Below the pieces are notes generated by a model. The model ran no database searches and had not been told where the DNA came from. It saw only the letters and a program-made list of their open reading frames with translations. Position numbers and translations under genes: made by a program. From Brevibacillus brevis (GTDB lineage Bacteria > Bacillota > Bacilli > Brevibacillales > Brevibacillaceae), in assembly GCF_031583145.1 (NCBI RefSeq), contig NZ_CP134050.1, forward strand, positions 597,501 to 661,500: a stretch of DNA of 64,000 nucleotides, given 5' to 3'. Below are positions 50,038-58,181 of the stretch, piece by piece. Numbering within the stretch: position 1 is the stretch's first letter; each line of letters starts with the position of its first letter.

Positions 50038-51481
50038 GGAATTGGAGTTCATGACAAGCAACGGCCTCATCCAAGATGTGTCCTTGCGATTTGGTGTGAT
50101 AGGCGCCGGTCAAAAGGGGAACAAGGATGCGGATATCTTTGCTGGTTATCGCTTTGCGGATGGGACACAATGTTACCCAACGTTGGCAATCAACTTTGCA
50201 CAGGCGGATATGATTCACCTGAAAAACATCCCGGAAAAGGATCGCATTCACTTTGACGGAATGAAAGGAGCTGCCCGTACTCCTTCTCTTGTGGTCGAGT
50301 TATTCGATCCGACGTTGAATCCCAAGGCGAATGAATTGAGAAACCAATTGGCTTCCGCTATGGAAAAGAAATTTGCAAATGTGGAGCATCTGATCATTTC
50401 ACTTGGCGCCGGGGGTGGGGTGGGAACCGGTTGGGGCTCTCTTACCCTCAATTTGATCAAGGAAGGATTCTTTCCGGTTCCGATTACCTTACTCATTTCG
50501 CTACCGATTGACGATCCTGATGAAATCGCAAATGCCTTGCTGCTGTTAAAGGAGATTCAGGATTTTCTCAAGATACAGGAAGAGTTATTTGAATACTCTG
50601 ACACAAAGCCGTTAGCCAGCGTGATTTTAACCGACAACAAAAAGATTTACCATGATTTTGAATTGAAGAAGGGATCGCGGACACTCCAACATACGAACCT
50701 GTCCTGGAAAGACGAGGGGAATAATGCGGTCATTAGTACCATCCACGAAGCCAATCTCATCCCGGCCAATTTTGGAAGCGACAACGTAACCTATGACCCT
50801 TCAGACTTCATCAAGCTGATGCAGCTCTCCGGCAAGCTTCTTACGATAGCGAAAGCGCGGTTGGAACCGGATTTTACCATCGAAAAACTGGAAGCAAAGA
50901 TGAGATCGAGTATCGAGAAGGGATACTTTGCTTGCGGGCACCAGTACCAAACGGCGACGATGTACGGCGGTTTTATTTTGCGACCGTCCAATGCGGACTT
51001 TTTCAAGGATGTCATCACGGAACGGACGATCAAGAAAGTGATCAGTGACTACAATCCGATTACGCAAATGAGAGGTAAGTTTGGCGACCCGATCTGGAAT
51101 GAAAATTACGCGGTCATCTACACTTTTTTTGCTGGGATGGGGATGCCAAGCCGTTTCGCCGAGCTGGCGACAGAACTTCAACAGATCAAGGAAAAACAAG
51201 TGCAGGTTCAACAAGAATCGGAACTGGATGTTGATGTGTCTGCCGCTATCAAAAATGTGAAACAGTCAACGTTCAACCCCTATCAGCCGAAAACGAACAA
51301 ATTCGGAGGGGGTGGTTTTGGGGGAGGATTTCAGTCAGTGTTCAGTCGATCACAGTCAGCCGTCACCAAAGACGATGAGAATCAGAAGGAGAAGAAAGAG
51401 GAGCAGCCGAACCGCTTTGGCCAACGATCAGGAAACCGTTTCGATGCGCTGCGGAAGATTCGTCTGCATGAAAACCAGTAA
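50018..51481 (+). CDS. tubZ: TubZ-like tubulin/FtsZ-superfamily GTPase
   Basis: 487 residues, close to the 484 of pBtoxis TubZ. The N-terminus (FGVIGAGQKGNKDADIF near 24-40) is the nucleotide-binding T1 loop. The tubulin signature T4 loop is LGAGGGVGTGWGS near 128-140. DDPDEIANALLLL is a plausible T7/N-D box. The C-terminal tail is Gly-rich then acidic/basic (FGGGGFGGGFQS, then KKEEQPNRFG), as in filament-forming family members that recruit partners. It should form treadmilling filaments that segregate plasmid-like DNA, with the winged-helix protein upstream as adaptor. A phage-type tubulin is the alternative. Confidence 0.82.
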   Translation: MSLMNSKELEFMTSNGLIQDVSLRFGVIGAGQKGNKDADIFAGYRFADGTQCYPTLAINFAQADMIHLKNIPEKDRIHFDGMKGAARTPSLVVELFDPTLNPKANELRNQLASAMEKKFANVEHLIISLGAGGGVGTGWGSLTLNLIKEGFFPVPITLLISLPIDDPDEIANALLLLKEIQDFLKIQEELFEYSDTKPLASVILTDNKKIYHDFELKKGSRTLQHTNLSWKDEGNNAVISTIHEANLIPANFGSDNVTYDPSDFIKLMQLSGKLLTIAKARLEPDFTIEKLEAKMRSSIEKGYFACGHQYQTATMYGGFILRPSNADFFKDVITERTIKKVISDYNPITQMRGKFGDPIWNENYAVIYTFFAGMGMPSRFAELATELQQIKEKQVQVQQESELDVDVSAAIKNVKQSTFNPYQPKTNKFGGGGFGGGFQSVFSRSQSAVTKDDENQKEKKEEQPNRFGQRSGNRFDALRKIRLHENQ

Positions 51482-51492
51482 TAGCATCCAAC

Positions 51493-51611
51493 GGTATCCC
51501 TACGGATACTGTCGGTATCCTATACCAATTGCAACAGAGAGCCGAGAATACAGCATTTTAGGGTGAACGGTATGTATGCCGATAGTATCCCAACGGATGG
51601 TGACGGTATTC
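51493..51611 (+). repeat. GGTATCC repeat array, candidate tubC centromere
   Basis: Two 28-bp direct repeats, 51493-51520 and 51584-51611, agree at 22 of 28 positions. Each contains GTATCCC-ACGGAT and a second CGGTAT. GGTATCC or its complement recurs at 51493, 51504 (inverted), 51514, 51521 (partial, inverted), 51569 (partial), 51584 and 51604 (partial). The array fills the gap between tubZ and the next gene. Confidence 0.6.
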
Positions 51612-51640
51612 TCTGCCCAATTTATTGATAAGGTGGTTTT

Positions 51641-52210
51641 ATGTGGGAACGTACAGGGGTGGAACAAGCCTATGAACTTCTCCTGCAAGCGCAGTATCAG
51701 CTAAAGGAATGGATGAAAGAAAGGAATCCTGTGGAAAATCCATGCTCTTTTCAACCGTTGTTGGAACCATTGGAAGACCATTGTTTTCGGTTGGTCTATC
51801 CGGAATTGGCTCCTGTGTTCAGTCGATTGAAGAACCACGCACCAGGGTTGCGAGAGCAGATCAAGAAGGAGTGGTTGGTAGGAACAGAAGACGCCTTACG
51901 AGCATTCTGGCAGCCGGACCGCGGGAAGGCTTGGAACGGTTTTAACACGCGGGATGGCGTAGGAAGTTACTACTTCCAGGAGCCGGTGGCAGTCTGGATA
52001 CGGAATTATTATCCTGCCAATCTTCTCATCGACCTGGATAACCATGTGTACAAGTGGATGATTGATGCGTTGGTAAACGCCTATTTCATCCCCGACGATA
52101 ACAAAAGTCGGGTGTCTCTTTTGTTTGACTATGAACCAAATACCGATCATCCCCACACGGAAATGTACGTGCTGCCCAGACGAAAATTAATGGAGTTCTT
52201 GACGGTGTAA
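51641..52210 (+). CDS. Hypothetical cytoplasmic protein after tubZ
   Basis: 189 residues from an ATG with GATAAGGTGGTTTT upstream. No membrane helix, no recognised domain. Rich in aromatic residues (YYFQEPVAVWIRNYYP; MIDALVNAYFIPDD). It lies between two repeat arrays, so a role in maintenance or copy control is possible but unproven. Confidence 0.7.
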   Translation: MWERTGVEQAYELLLQAQYQLKEWMKERNPVENPCSFQPLLEPLEDHCFRLVYPELAPVFSRLKNHAPGLREQIKKEWLVGTEDALRAFWQPDRGKAWNGFNTRDGVGSYYFQEPVAVWIRNYYPANLLIDLDNHVYKWMIDALVNAYFIPDDNKSRVSLLFDYEPNTDHPHTEMYVLPRRKLMEFLTV

Positions 52211-52236
52211 AACCCGAAAAACAGTGGGTGTATACG

Positions 52237-52508
52237 TATGGAATCAAAGCGCCCTTTCATATGGAATCAAAAAAATCTACAGAAATTTCCACGCGACGTT
52301 AGCGGCTATCCTATGGAATCAAAATTAGAATCCATACGATACAGAGGGTGAAAACAGGGGTTCGTTAGAATCATTTGATTCCCTATGTTTGAACGGTGCT
52401 ATTTAAGGAAAGCAAAATTCAGGTGCCAGGTGTTGTGAAGATTCTTTGGTTCCATATCTACCTTTCGGGGGTTTACTACGGGGAAGGAGCAAAAAGACAG
52501 ATTCCATA
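52237..52508 (+). repeat. TATGGAATCAAA iterons, candidate origin/centromere
   Basis: Three direct copies of TATGGAATCAAA at 52237-52248, 52260-52271 and 52312-52323 are exact. Three inverted copies follow: 52374-52385 (one mismatch), 52445-52456 (one mismatch) and 52497-52508 (GATTCCATA core). A partial copy is near 52329. The array lies in a gene-free gap of 600 bases before the replication-relaxation-like gene. Confidence 0.75.
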
Positions 52509-52594
52509 TGAAAAAAGTGTCCTGATCCCATGTCGTTCTAAGGGTTTTGGAGATTCGGGGTCGGGGTTGTGCAATCAAAGGGCAATTCCGGTGG

Positions 52595-52631
52595 GATTAG
52601 GGGCTAAGGCCGGAGGCTGAAGCCCCTAATC
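52595..52631 (+). repeat. Perfect 11-bp inverted repeat
   Basis: GATTAGGGGCT (52595-52605) and AGCCCCTAATC (52621-52631) with a 15-base loop that can itself pair (AGGCC/GGCT). No U-tract follows, so a terminator is unlikely. Placement next to a relaxation-type gene suits an oriT, single-strand initiation or nicking hairpin. Confidence 0.55.
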
Positions 52632-52818
52632 TGGCCATGTGACCAGCAGCCGGGAGAGGTCAAAATGCCGGGGGAAGAACTGCAATTCCACGGGGGTGGA
52701 TAGAGGGAATGTTGGTTGTCTGAAAGTTGATTGGTAAACGGAAACGGGCGAGCAAGTGAGAGAGTGCCCAGCACTCGACGGTTGCGAGCCGTACAGCAAC
52801 GAAAAAGGGGGAACGCTT

Positions 52819-53553
52819 GTGAGAACACCAGAGATCACGTCAAATGACATTGCGCTGTTTCGGATGATATGGGCCTATCGTGGTTGCACCTCAGATGTGT
52901 TACGAGAACGGATTTTCGATGGCCGAAGATACGGGTATACACGAATCGCAACGTTACAAGAGCGCGGTTACATTGCCAAACGAGCAATCTACAACCGGGA
53001 GTGGCCGAGGGGATACTGCTGGTATCTACTGAAAAAAGGACTGGAAGTGTTGGCTGATGTAGAGGGGTGGAGCCTGGAACGGTTGGAGATTGAGATTCGC
53101 CGATGGGAAGAATGGCGAAATGACAGCAAAGTAGCGCAATGGAACCGCCTATGGATTATGAACGTCGCGGTAGCGTGCGAAAAAGCCGGATGGGTATGGA
53201 TACCGAAGTATGAATTTGTCGGGTGGGGCCGCCAAGAACGAGAACAATCTCGTATTGGCGGCATCCTCATTTGGGAAGAGCAAAAGTATGGCTTATTCGT
53301 GATCGAACCGCAGGGAGGGAGATTGCCGATCTACCGGGCGAAAGAAGAATCCCGTCGGGTGCGAGGCGTTGTAGACGGCGTAATCGTTCTCAGCCGAAAT
53401 GGGTGGTGCATGGAACAGTGGGGCCTTCCTGATTATTGGGAGTACGTTCTTCCCTACGATGAAGGAATGGCCATTTTGAGCCTTGGTGCAGGATGGGAAG
53501 CAGCCATGAGAACAGCAGGGGGGAACGTCTGGAAAGCGGAGGGAGCAAAGTGA
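52819..53553 (+). CDS. Replication-relaxation (Replic_Relax)-like protein
   Basis: 244 residues from the GTG at 52819 (AAAAAGGGGGAACGCTT upstream). The N-terminal winged helix (ITSNDIALFRMIWAYRGCTSDVLRERIF, then GYTRIATLQERGYI) and following WYLLKKGLEVL are the pattern of the Replic_Relax family (PF13814) of Gram-positive plasmids and ICEs. Members are thought to act at plasmid replication or transfer origins. It lies beside the iterons and the inverted repeat. Its stop overlaps the next gene's start. Confidence 0.72.
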   Translation: MRTPEITSNDIALFRMIWAYRGCTSDVLRERIFDGRRYGYTRIATLQERGYIAKRAIYNREWPRGYCWYLLKKGLEVLADVEGWSLERLEIEIRRWEEWRNDSKVAQWNRLWIMNVAVACEKAGWVWIPKYEFVGWGRQEREQSRIGGILIWEEQKYGLFVIEPQGGRLPIYRAKEESRRVRGVVDGVIVLSRNGWCMEQWGLPDYWEYVLPYDEGMAILSLGAGWEAAMRTAGGNVWKAEGAK

Positions 53554-54053
53554 TGGGAGAAGGAAGAGTGTCGTTCCTCGTAATGATCATTGCAGGGTTT
53601 GTTTTCGCGAACGCCCTCCCCATGGACTGGATTCCTCTCTTGCTCTGGTTGGGGATTCTGTGGATATTGTGGATAACATTGTGGATTTGGAAGAAACAGG
53701 AGACTCATTCCGGCTGGTGGATGGGGACGGCCTATTGGATTCTGATGGGATGGAAAGGGGATGAGGTTCGAAATTACTTGTACCAGGTGGCCTTGGAGTA
53801 TTGGAACGGGGATGGGGCGATGAACTGGTTGTTAATCACGTTAGCGGTGACCGTCTTATATGCCGTGGTCGGCATCAAGATGTGTCACCGCTTTGCGGTT
53901 GCCCTTCCCAAATGGGTAACGTCGTCCATGGGGACGTTGACCCGCTCGGTAAAGAAGGCCATGGGCCAAGATTGGGAGCTAATCGAATTCCAGCTGGGGG
54001 TAGATCGTACAAGCGAGATCACAAGCGAACCATTTCGTCCAGGAGGGGAATAA
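53553..54053 (+). CDS. Multispan membrane protein, possible coupling-protein anchor
   Basis: 166 residues from the ATG at 53553 (GGAGGGAGCAAAGTG upstream). Two adjacent helices at the N-terminus (FLVMIIAGFVFANALPMDW; LLLWLGILWILWITLWIW) and one further span (WLLITLAVTVLYAVVGI) precede a basic and acidic cytoplasmic tail. The coupling ATPase 2 kb downstream lacks its own membrane helices, so this protein may supply the anchor. No family is recognised. Confidence 0.65.
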   Translation: MGEGRVSFLVMIIAGFVFANALPMDWIPLLLWLGILWILWITLWIWKKQETHSGWWMGTAYWILMGWKGDEVRNYLYQVALEYWNGDGAMNWLLITLAVTVLYAVVGIKMCHRFAVALPKWVTSSMGTLTRSVKKAMGQDWELIEFQLGVDRTSEITSEPFRPGGE

Positions 54054-54066
54054 GGGGGGGAGAATC

Positions 54067-55145
54067 ATGCTTATTCGGGAAAAAGTGGAGTATCGGAGGG
54101 TGGAAGAGTTAAGGGAACATCCACTCAATCAGATGCTCAATTCCCCATTGGGTTCCATGGAGGCTGCTCTGCTTGAGAACAGCATCGACGAAATGGGGAT
54201 TCAGGGCCTTTATGGGTAACGGGGGAAAACGTCATAATCTCCGGTCATGAGCGGTGGAAGATCGCAAAACAGAAGGGAATGGGAGAGGTACCGGTACGAG
54301 TCGTGGAATCTGTCACGGAAGAAGAAATGCTGTACCTGCTTGTCATGGCCAATGATGCACGCCGCGGGGATGAGAAAGATCCAATGCGAAAAGCCCGCAA
54401 GATTAAGGTCTTGTACGACTATTGGGGAATCACGGCGGGGAGGCCCAAAAAGGGACACGATGACCACAATGCGAGAAAAACAAGACATGACGTAGCAAAT
54501 CTAGTAGGGGAGGGAGAAAGAACAGCAAGACGATTGCTCAGACTCTTGGACTTGATTACAGAACTGCAAGAGCTGGTTTCCCGTGGCGTCATTGGCGTGG
54601 TGGCTGGGAACGAACTGGCTGCCTTGTCGGAAAAAGAGCAACGCCAGCTGTACGAGGCCATTACCCGTTCCAATGTCAAAGAGGTACGATCCCAAGAAAT
54701 CCAGGCCATACGCAGCGAACTGGAATATCTCCGGGAGCGCCGGTCGCAGCAGGTGGATCTGCAGGAAGAACAATTGGATTTGCTGGACATGAAAGAAGAC
54801 GTATTGGCAGAAATGGAGGAGCAAGATGCAGCTGATGGTGGACAGAAGAATGAGTTGCCGGAAGAGGACAGGGAATGGCACACCGAACTGGAGAAGGAGA
54901 TCCCCAAGACGGCGATTGATGCCGTTGCCCCCACGTTGGAAGCATCCAGTGCCCGAAACTTGCGGCGCCGCTTGTTGATCAAAAAACTGAACAAGGCGGA
55001 AAAGCTGATTGAACGACTGGAACAAGATCTCCTCCCGTTTTTTGATAACCTGATGGACGCCGTGGTGCGGGAACGCGTCCATGATATAGTAGGGCAGTTG
55101 ATGCGCGTATCTGAAAGACTGGACGAGGCGGTGTCGGGAAGGTGA
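54067..55145 (+). pseudogene. parB: ParB-like protein gene with -1 frameshift
   Basis: Two overlapping frames together encode a ParB/Spo0J-type protein of about 358 residues. Frame one (ATG 54067, GGGGGGAGAATC upstream) covers the ParB N-terminus (VEELREHPLNQML, then LENSIDEMGIQG) and stops at 54219. The second frame picks up from about 54207 with PLWVTGENVIISGHERWKIAKQKG, exactly the next ParB motif. It continues with an HTH (LVGEGERTARRLLRLLDLI) and a coiled-coil tail. A one-base shift separates them. It could be a mutation, a sequence error or programmed frameshifting. An internal ATG at 54279 would give a truncated protein. Confidence 0.8.
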
Positions 55146-56257
55146 TTTTTGTAAACGGCCAGTTGATAACCGAAGATGTGTATCGCTCCGGTACAGATTA
55201 CGATCAAACCGTTTTGAAACAATGGCATGAACAAAAGCCGCGGATACAATGCGCGTGTCAGGCATATGCCATGCGAGCGGAGATGCACGTGCGAAAAACG
55301 CCTCATGGACGCTATACGTTGGTCAACAATCCCGAAAACTCCGACAAACATACACCTGCTTGTCCTTACTACGGGGAGGTAGAACGGTCCCGAACAGGGG
55401 AGAGGCGCCCGGTCGAAAAGGTTGACGATCGCTTGGTTGTCCATATCAAGTTGTTCCCGGAAACAGGGACACAAACAGAGAAAAGCCGGGAGACGGGGAA
55501 TCAAACCGGGGTTAAAACTGAAGAACAAACGCATCGACATCGCTTGTTTCCTTCATTCGTCTTCGACTGGTACAAGCTGGCTGTTGAGCAGATGCAGGGA
55601 ATGGGCAAGAAGATGACTCCAGCTTCCGTCCTGTACCACATGTGGCATTGCATGTCCCATCACCGGATCTGGATTGGGACGGAAGATTTTTATTGGTTTG
55701 GGTACGTCCCAAACGAGCGTTTTCGGCTCCCAAAACGGCGAAAGGTGGTGCTAGGCTGGCTGCGGGAGCGGGAAGAAGTGATCGGGGGAGAGCGGTGGGG
55801 GATTGAGGGCATGAAGTCGTGTTTGATTCGTGTTCTTGTTCCCGAAAACCATATTCCCCGCTACCGAGTGGATGGCAAGCTGGTAGTGCTCCGCGTCAAT
55901 TTCGACCATCAGGAACCACGTTCTATTGCTCCAGCTGTGGGATGGCATATCACGGAAGAGGGCTGGTGGCTGCACAGTGGCGCTGAGCGGGAATTGCTCA
56001 TGCTGTTGCGGGAACGAAAGCATACGATCCTTCGTCCGATTGAGCCGTCAGAGGAATGGTTGGGGTATCAGCCGGATTTTGTTCTGCCGGAGCGAAGTCC
56101 TCCTGTGTATGTAGATGTGTTGGATGAACCGGATGAGCTCTTGGAAGATCGGTCACCTCAAAAGAGGAAAAAGCAGGCGGAGATTTACCGAGCAGCGGCA
56201 CGAAACCGGGTGATTCGCTATGTGCAGTGGCAGTCCGGTGATCCGGTGGAACTTTGA
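55142..56257 (+). CDS. DUF1173-like protein
   Basis: 371 residues from a GTG overlapping the ParB stop by 4 bases. The N-terminal part has CACQAYAMRAEMHVRKTPHGRYTLVNNPENSDKHTPACPYYG near 37-80, a Cys/His-rich segment that could bind zinc. This C-x-C...M.....Y.LV..P.......H...C spacing resembles DUF1173 proteins of conjugative plasmids. The second half is a possible nuclease-like fold (WWLHSGAERELLMLL near 277, PPVYVDVLDEPDELL near 320). Function unknown. Confidence 0.6.
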   Translation: MIFVNGQLITEDVYRSGTDYDQTVLKQWHEQKPRIQCACQAYAMRAEMHVRKTPHGRYTLVNNPENSDKHTPACPYYGEVERSRTGERRPVEKVDDRLVVHIKLFPETGTQTEKSRETGNQTGVKTEEQTHRHRLFPSFVFDWYKLAVEQMQGMGKKMTPASVLYHMWHCMSHHRIWIGTEDFYWFGYVPNERFRLPKRRKVVLGWLREREEVIGGERWGIEGMKSCLIRVLVPENHIPRYRVDGKLVVLRVNFDHQEPRSIAPAVGWHITEEGWWLHSGAERELLMLLRERKHTILRPIEPSEEWLGYQPDFVLPERSPPVYVDVLDEPDELLEDRSPQKRKKQAEIYRAAARNRVIRYVQWQSGDPVEL

Positions 56258-56276
56258 TGGGGAAAGGAGGGATCAC

Positions 56277-57770
56277 ATGATCGTCACCTATGGCGGATTG
56301 GATGCGTTTTTGCACACCCTGGTTGTGGGACCAACCGGGAGCGGGAAAACAAGTTACTTGCTCTCTCCCATGGCCATGCAAATCTTGGAGTCGTATAAGC
56401 GTGGAAACCGTGTCGGGATGCTGATTTTGGAGCCAAGCGGCGACTTTGTGGAGGATATTTACCAAGGGTGCCTTGCCTACGGTATCCCGGTTTGGCGAAT
56501 CGATCCAACGTGGGACGGAAGCGATGGTTTAAACCCGCTTTTGGGCGAACCTCAAGTCGTCGCGGAAATGACGAGGACCGTATTGAAAAGGCTTTTTGGC
56601 AAACAAGAAGCCTTTTTTGCATTGGTGCAGGAAATGGCTGCACGAAATGCGGTCTTGCTTTTGAAGCGTCTGTACGGAGACGATGCCGATCTGCTGCATA
56701 TTGTCCGCGCGCTCCGAAATCTCAAAACGCTGAAGGAACACATCACGGATTATGAACGAAAATACAGGAGAGATGACCTTGTGGAGTTTTTTCAGGTTGA
56801 GGTTTTCGACAGTGAAAACTTCACCAAAATCTCTACGGGCCTTCGGATGCAGCTGGAAGACTTGGTTGGGAACGAGCTGGTGTTGAAACTGCTGACGAAA
56901 AAGAAGGACGAGAGTGTCCGGTTTGAGGATCATTTGGCAAACGGAGGGGTGGTTCTCATTAACTCCGCGTTGGGAGAGTTGGGGAATCTCAGCAGCATTT
57001 TCGGCCAGTTTGCCATTATGACATTTCAAAACGCTGTTTTTCGTCGGCCGGGGAACCAATGGACGAGGCGCCCACATTACACCTTCATTGACGAGCTGCC
57101 GGAATATCTCAATCCGGATTTTCGCCGACTATTGACGTTGGGGCGGAAATATCGAAACGCGTGTACGATCGCCATCCAGAATATTTCCCAGCTGAAGGTA
57201 GACGGATATCCCGGCTTGGAGGATACCATCATGACCAACTGCCGGAACAAATTGATTTTCGCCTGTGAACACGAAGCGGATGCAAAAAAGTTCAGCGCCT
57301 TGTTTGGGACGGAAAAGCGCGTTAATCAGACCAAAATGTACGACACCCATATGGGAATAAAAGCAATCACGGCGGACAAAGTGACCCAGACGGAAAAGGA
57401 AGTACCGCGGTTTACTCCGACACAGCTCATGGAATTGCCTGCCTATCACTTTGTCGCCAGGCTCGTAAAGAACGGGCAGCTGCAGGTACCCAAACTCGTG
57501 AAGGGGGAACTGGTTCGAATACCAGAAGGGAAGGAGGAAGAAGAAAAACGGAAGCCATTCGCGTGGTTAGAAACAGTGAAGAGAAAACGAAAGGAGGAGA
57601 TGATCTCGACAGATGTTCCGAGCGAATCAGAGGAGGAAAAAGCAGCAGTATCACAAGAAGCGGGAGATCAGCAGAGAAAGAAGATCACGATTGTGTTTCC
57701 GGAGCAGTCCAATCTTTCCGGGGAAGAGAAATGGTTTACGTTACGAAAAACCAAACGAAAAACGGGATAA
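56277..57770 (+). CDS. TraG/VirD4-type coupling ATPase without membrane domain
   Basis: 497 residues from the ATG at 56277 (GGAAAGGAGGGATCAC upstream). Walker A VVGPTGSGKTSYLL is near residue 17, then GMLILEPSGDF. Walker B is HYTFIDELPEYLNPDF near 272, followed by LTLGRKYRNACTIAIQNISQL and a TraM-recognition-like segment. It couples the DNA substrate to the T4SS. Most VirD4/TraG proteins begin with two membrane helices, absent here. The C-terminal 100 residues are charged and low in complexity. Confidence 0.88.
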   Translation: MIVTYGGLDAFLHTLVVGPTGSGKTSYLLSPMAMQILESYKRGNRVGMLILEPSGDFVEDIYQGCLAYGIPVWRIDPTWDGSDGLNPLLGEPQVVAEMTRTVLKRLFGKQEAFFALVQEMAARNAVLLLKRLYGDDADLLHIVRALRNLKTLKEHITDYERKYRRDDLVEFFQVEVFDSENFTKISTGLRMQLEDLVGNELVLKLLTKKKDESVRFEDHLANGGVVLINSALGELGNLSSIFGQFAIMTFQNAVFRRPGNQWTRRPHYTFIDELPEYLNPDFRRLLTLGRKYRNACTIAIQNISQLKVDGYPGLEDTIMTNCRNKLIFACEHEADAKKFSALFGTEKRVNQTKMYDTHMGIKAITADKVTQTEKEVPRFTPTQLMELPAYHFVARLVKNGQLQVPKLVKGELVRIPEGKEEEEKRKPFAWLETVKRKRKEEMISTDVPSESEEEKAAVSQEAGDQQRKKITIVFPEQSNLSGEEKWFTLRKTKRKTG

Positions 57771-57808
57771 TACGGCTTCCTCTCAAATGAAGTGGGGGTG
57801 TCCATTGG

Positions 57809-57889
57809 ATGAAGTGGCGATTTTGGACCCTGGTTTTGGTAGGAATCACGATAGTAACGGGTTTAACCCTTCTGGAGGCATTCTCTTAG
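57809..57889 (+). CDS. Tiny membrane peptide
   Basis: 26 residues from an ATG with GGGGGTGTCCATTGG upstream. A basic aromatic start (MKWRFW) precedes one helix (TLVLVGITIVTGLTLLEAF). Unknown function. Another open frame overlaps it, so coding is not certain. Confidence 0.4.
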   Translation: MKWRFWTLVLVGITIVTGLTLLEAFS

Positions 57890-57926
57890 TGGGGCTTCAA
57901 GATATTTGGTAAAGGTGGAGTATGAC

Positions 57927-58106
57927 ATGGCAAGACAAGCAGCTGTCAACAAGCAACGGATAGTGGCTACCAAGAAGCCAACAACCCGGAAGCAGAGATC
58001 AGCAAAAGTCAGCGAGGAGGTACCGTTCGTTCCATTTCTCCGAGTGGACATAAAAACGGGAGCATTTATTCTGGACGAGCGAGAAGAAAGATATTGGAAG
58101 ATATGA
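57927..58106 (+). CDS. Small basic protein
   Basis: 59 residues from the ATG at 57927 (AAAGGTGGAGTATGAC upstream). The first half is very basic (NKQRIVATKKPTTRKQRSAK), like a DNA- or RNA-binding tail. The second half is FVPFLRVDIKTGAFILDERE. No family is recognised. It ends before a terminator. Confidence 0.55.
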   Translation: MARQAAVNKQRIVATKKPTTRKQRSAKVSEEVPFVPFLRVDIKTGAFILDEREERYWKI

Positions 58107-58110
58107 TCAA

Positions 58111-58150
58111 TAGCTACTCTCCCATAAGGAAGAGGGCTATTTTTATTTTC
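58111..58150 (+). terminator. Intrinsic terminator
   Basis: Stem AGCTACTCT/AGAGGGCT (58112-58120 and 58131-58138, one bulge) followed by ATTTTTATTTTC. Confidence 0.7.
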
Positions 58151-58181
58151 TCACATTCATGTGAAAAAGGAGGAATTGTTC

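Noticed and set aside
54419-55540. 373-codon open frame on the minus strand
   Set aside because: Antisense to the ParB-like and DUF1173-like genes. Ser/Cys/Arg-rich composition is typical of a shadow frame.
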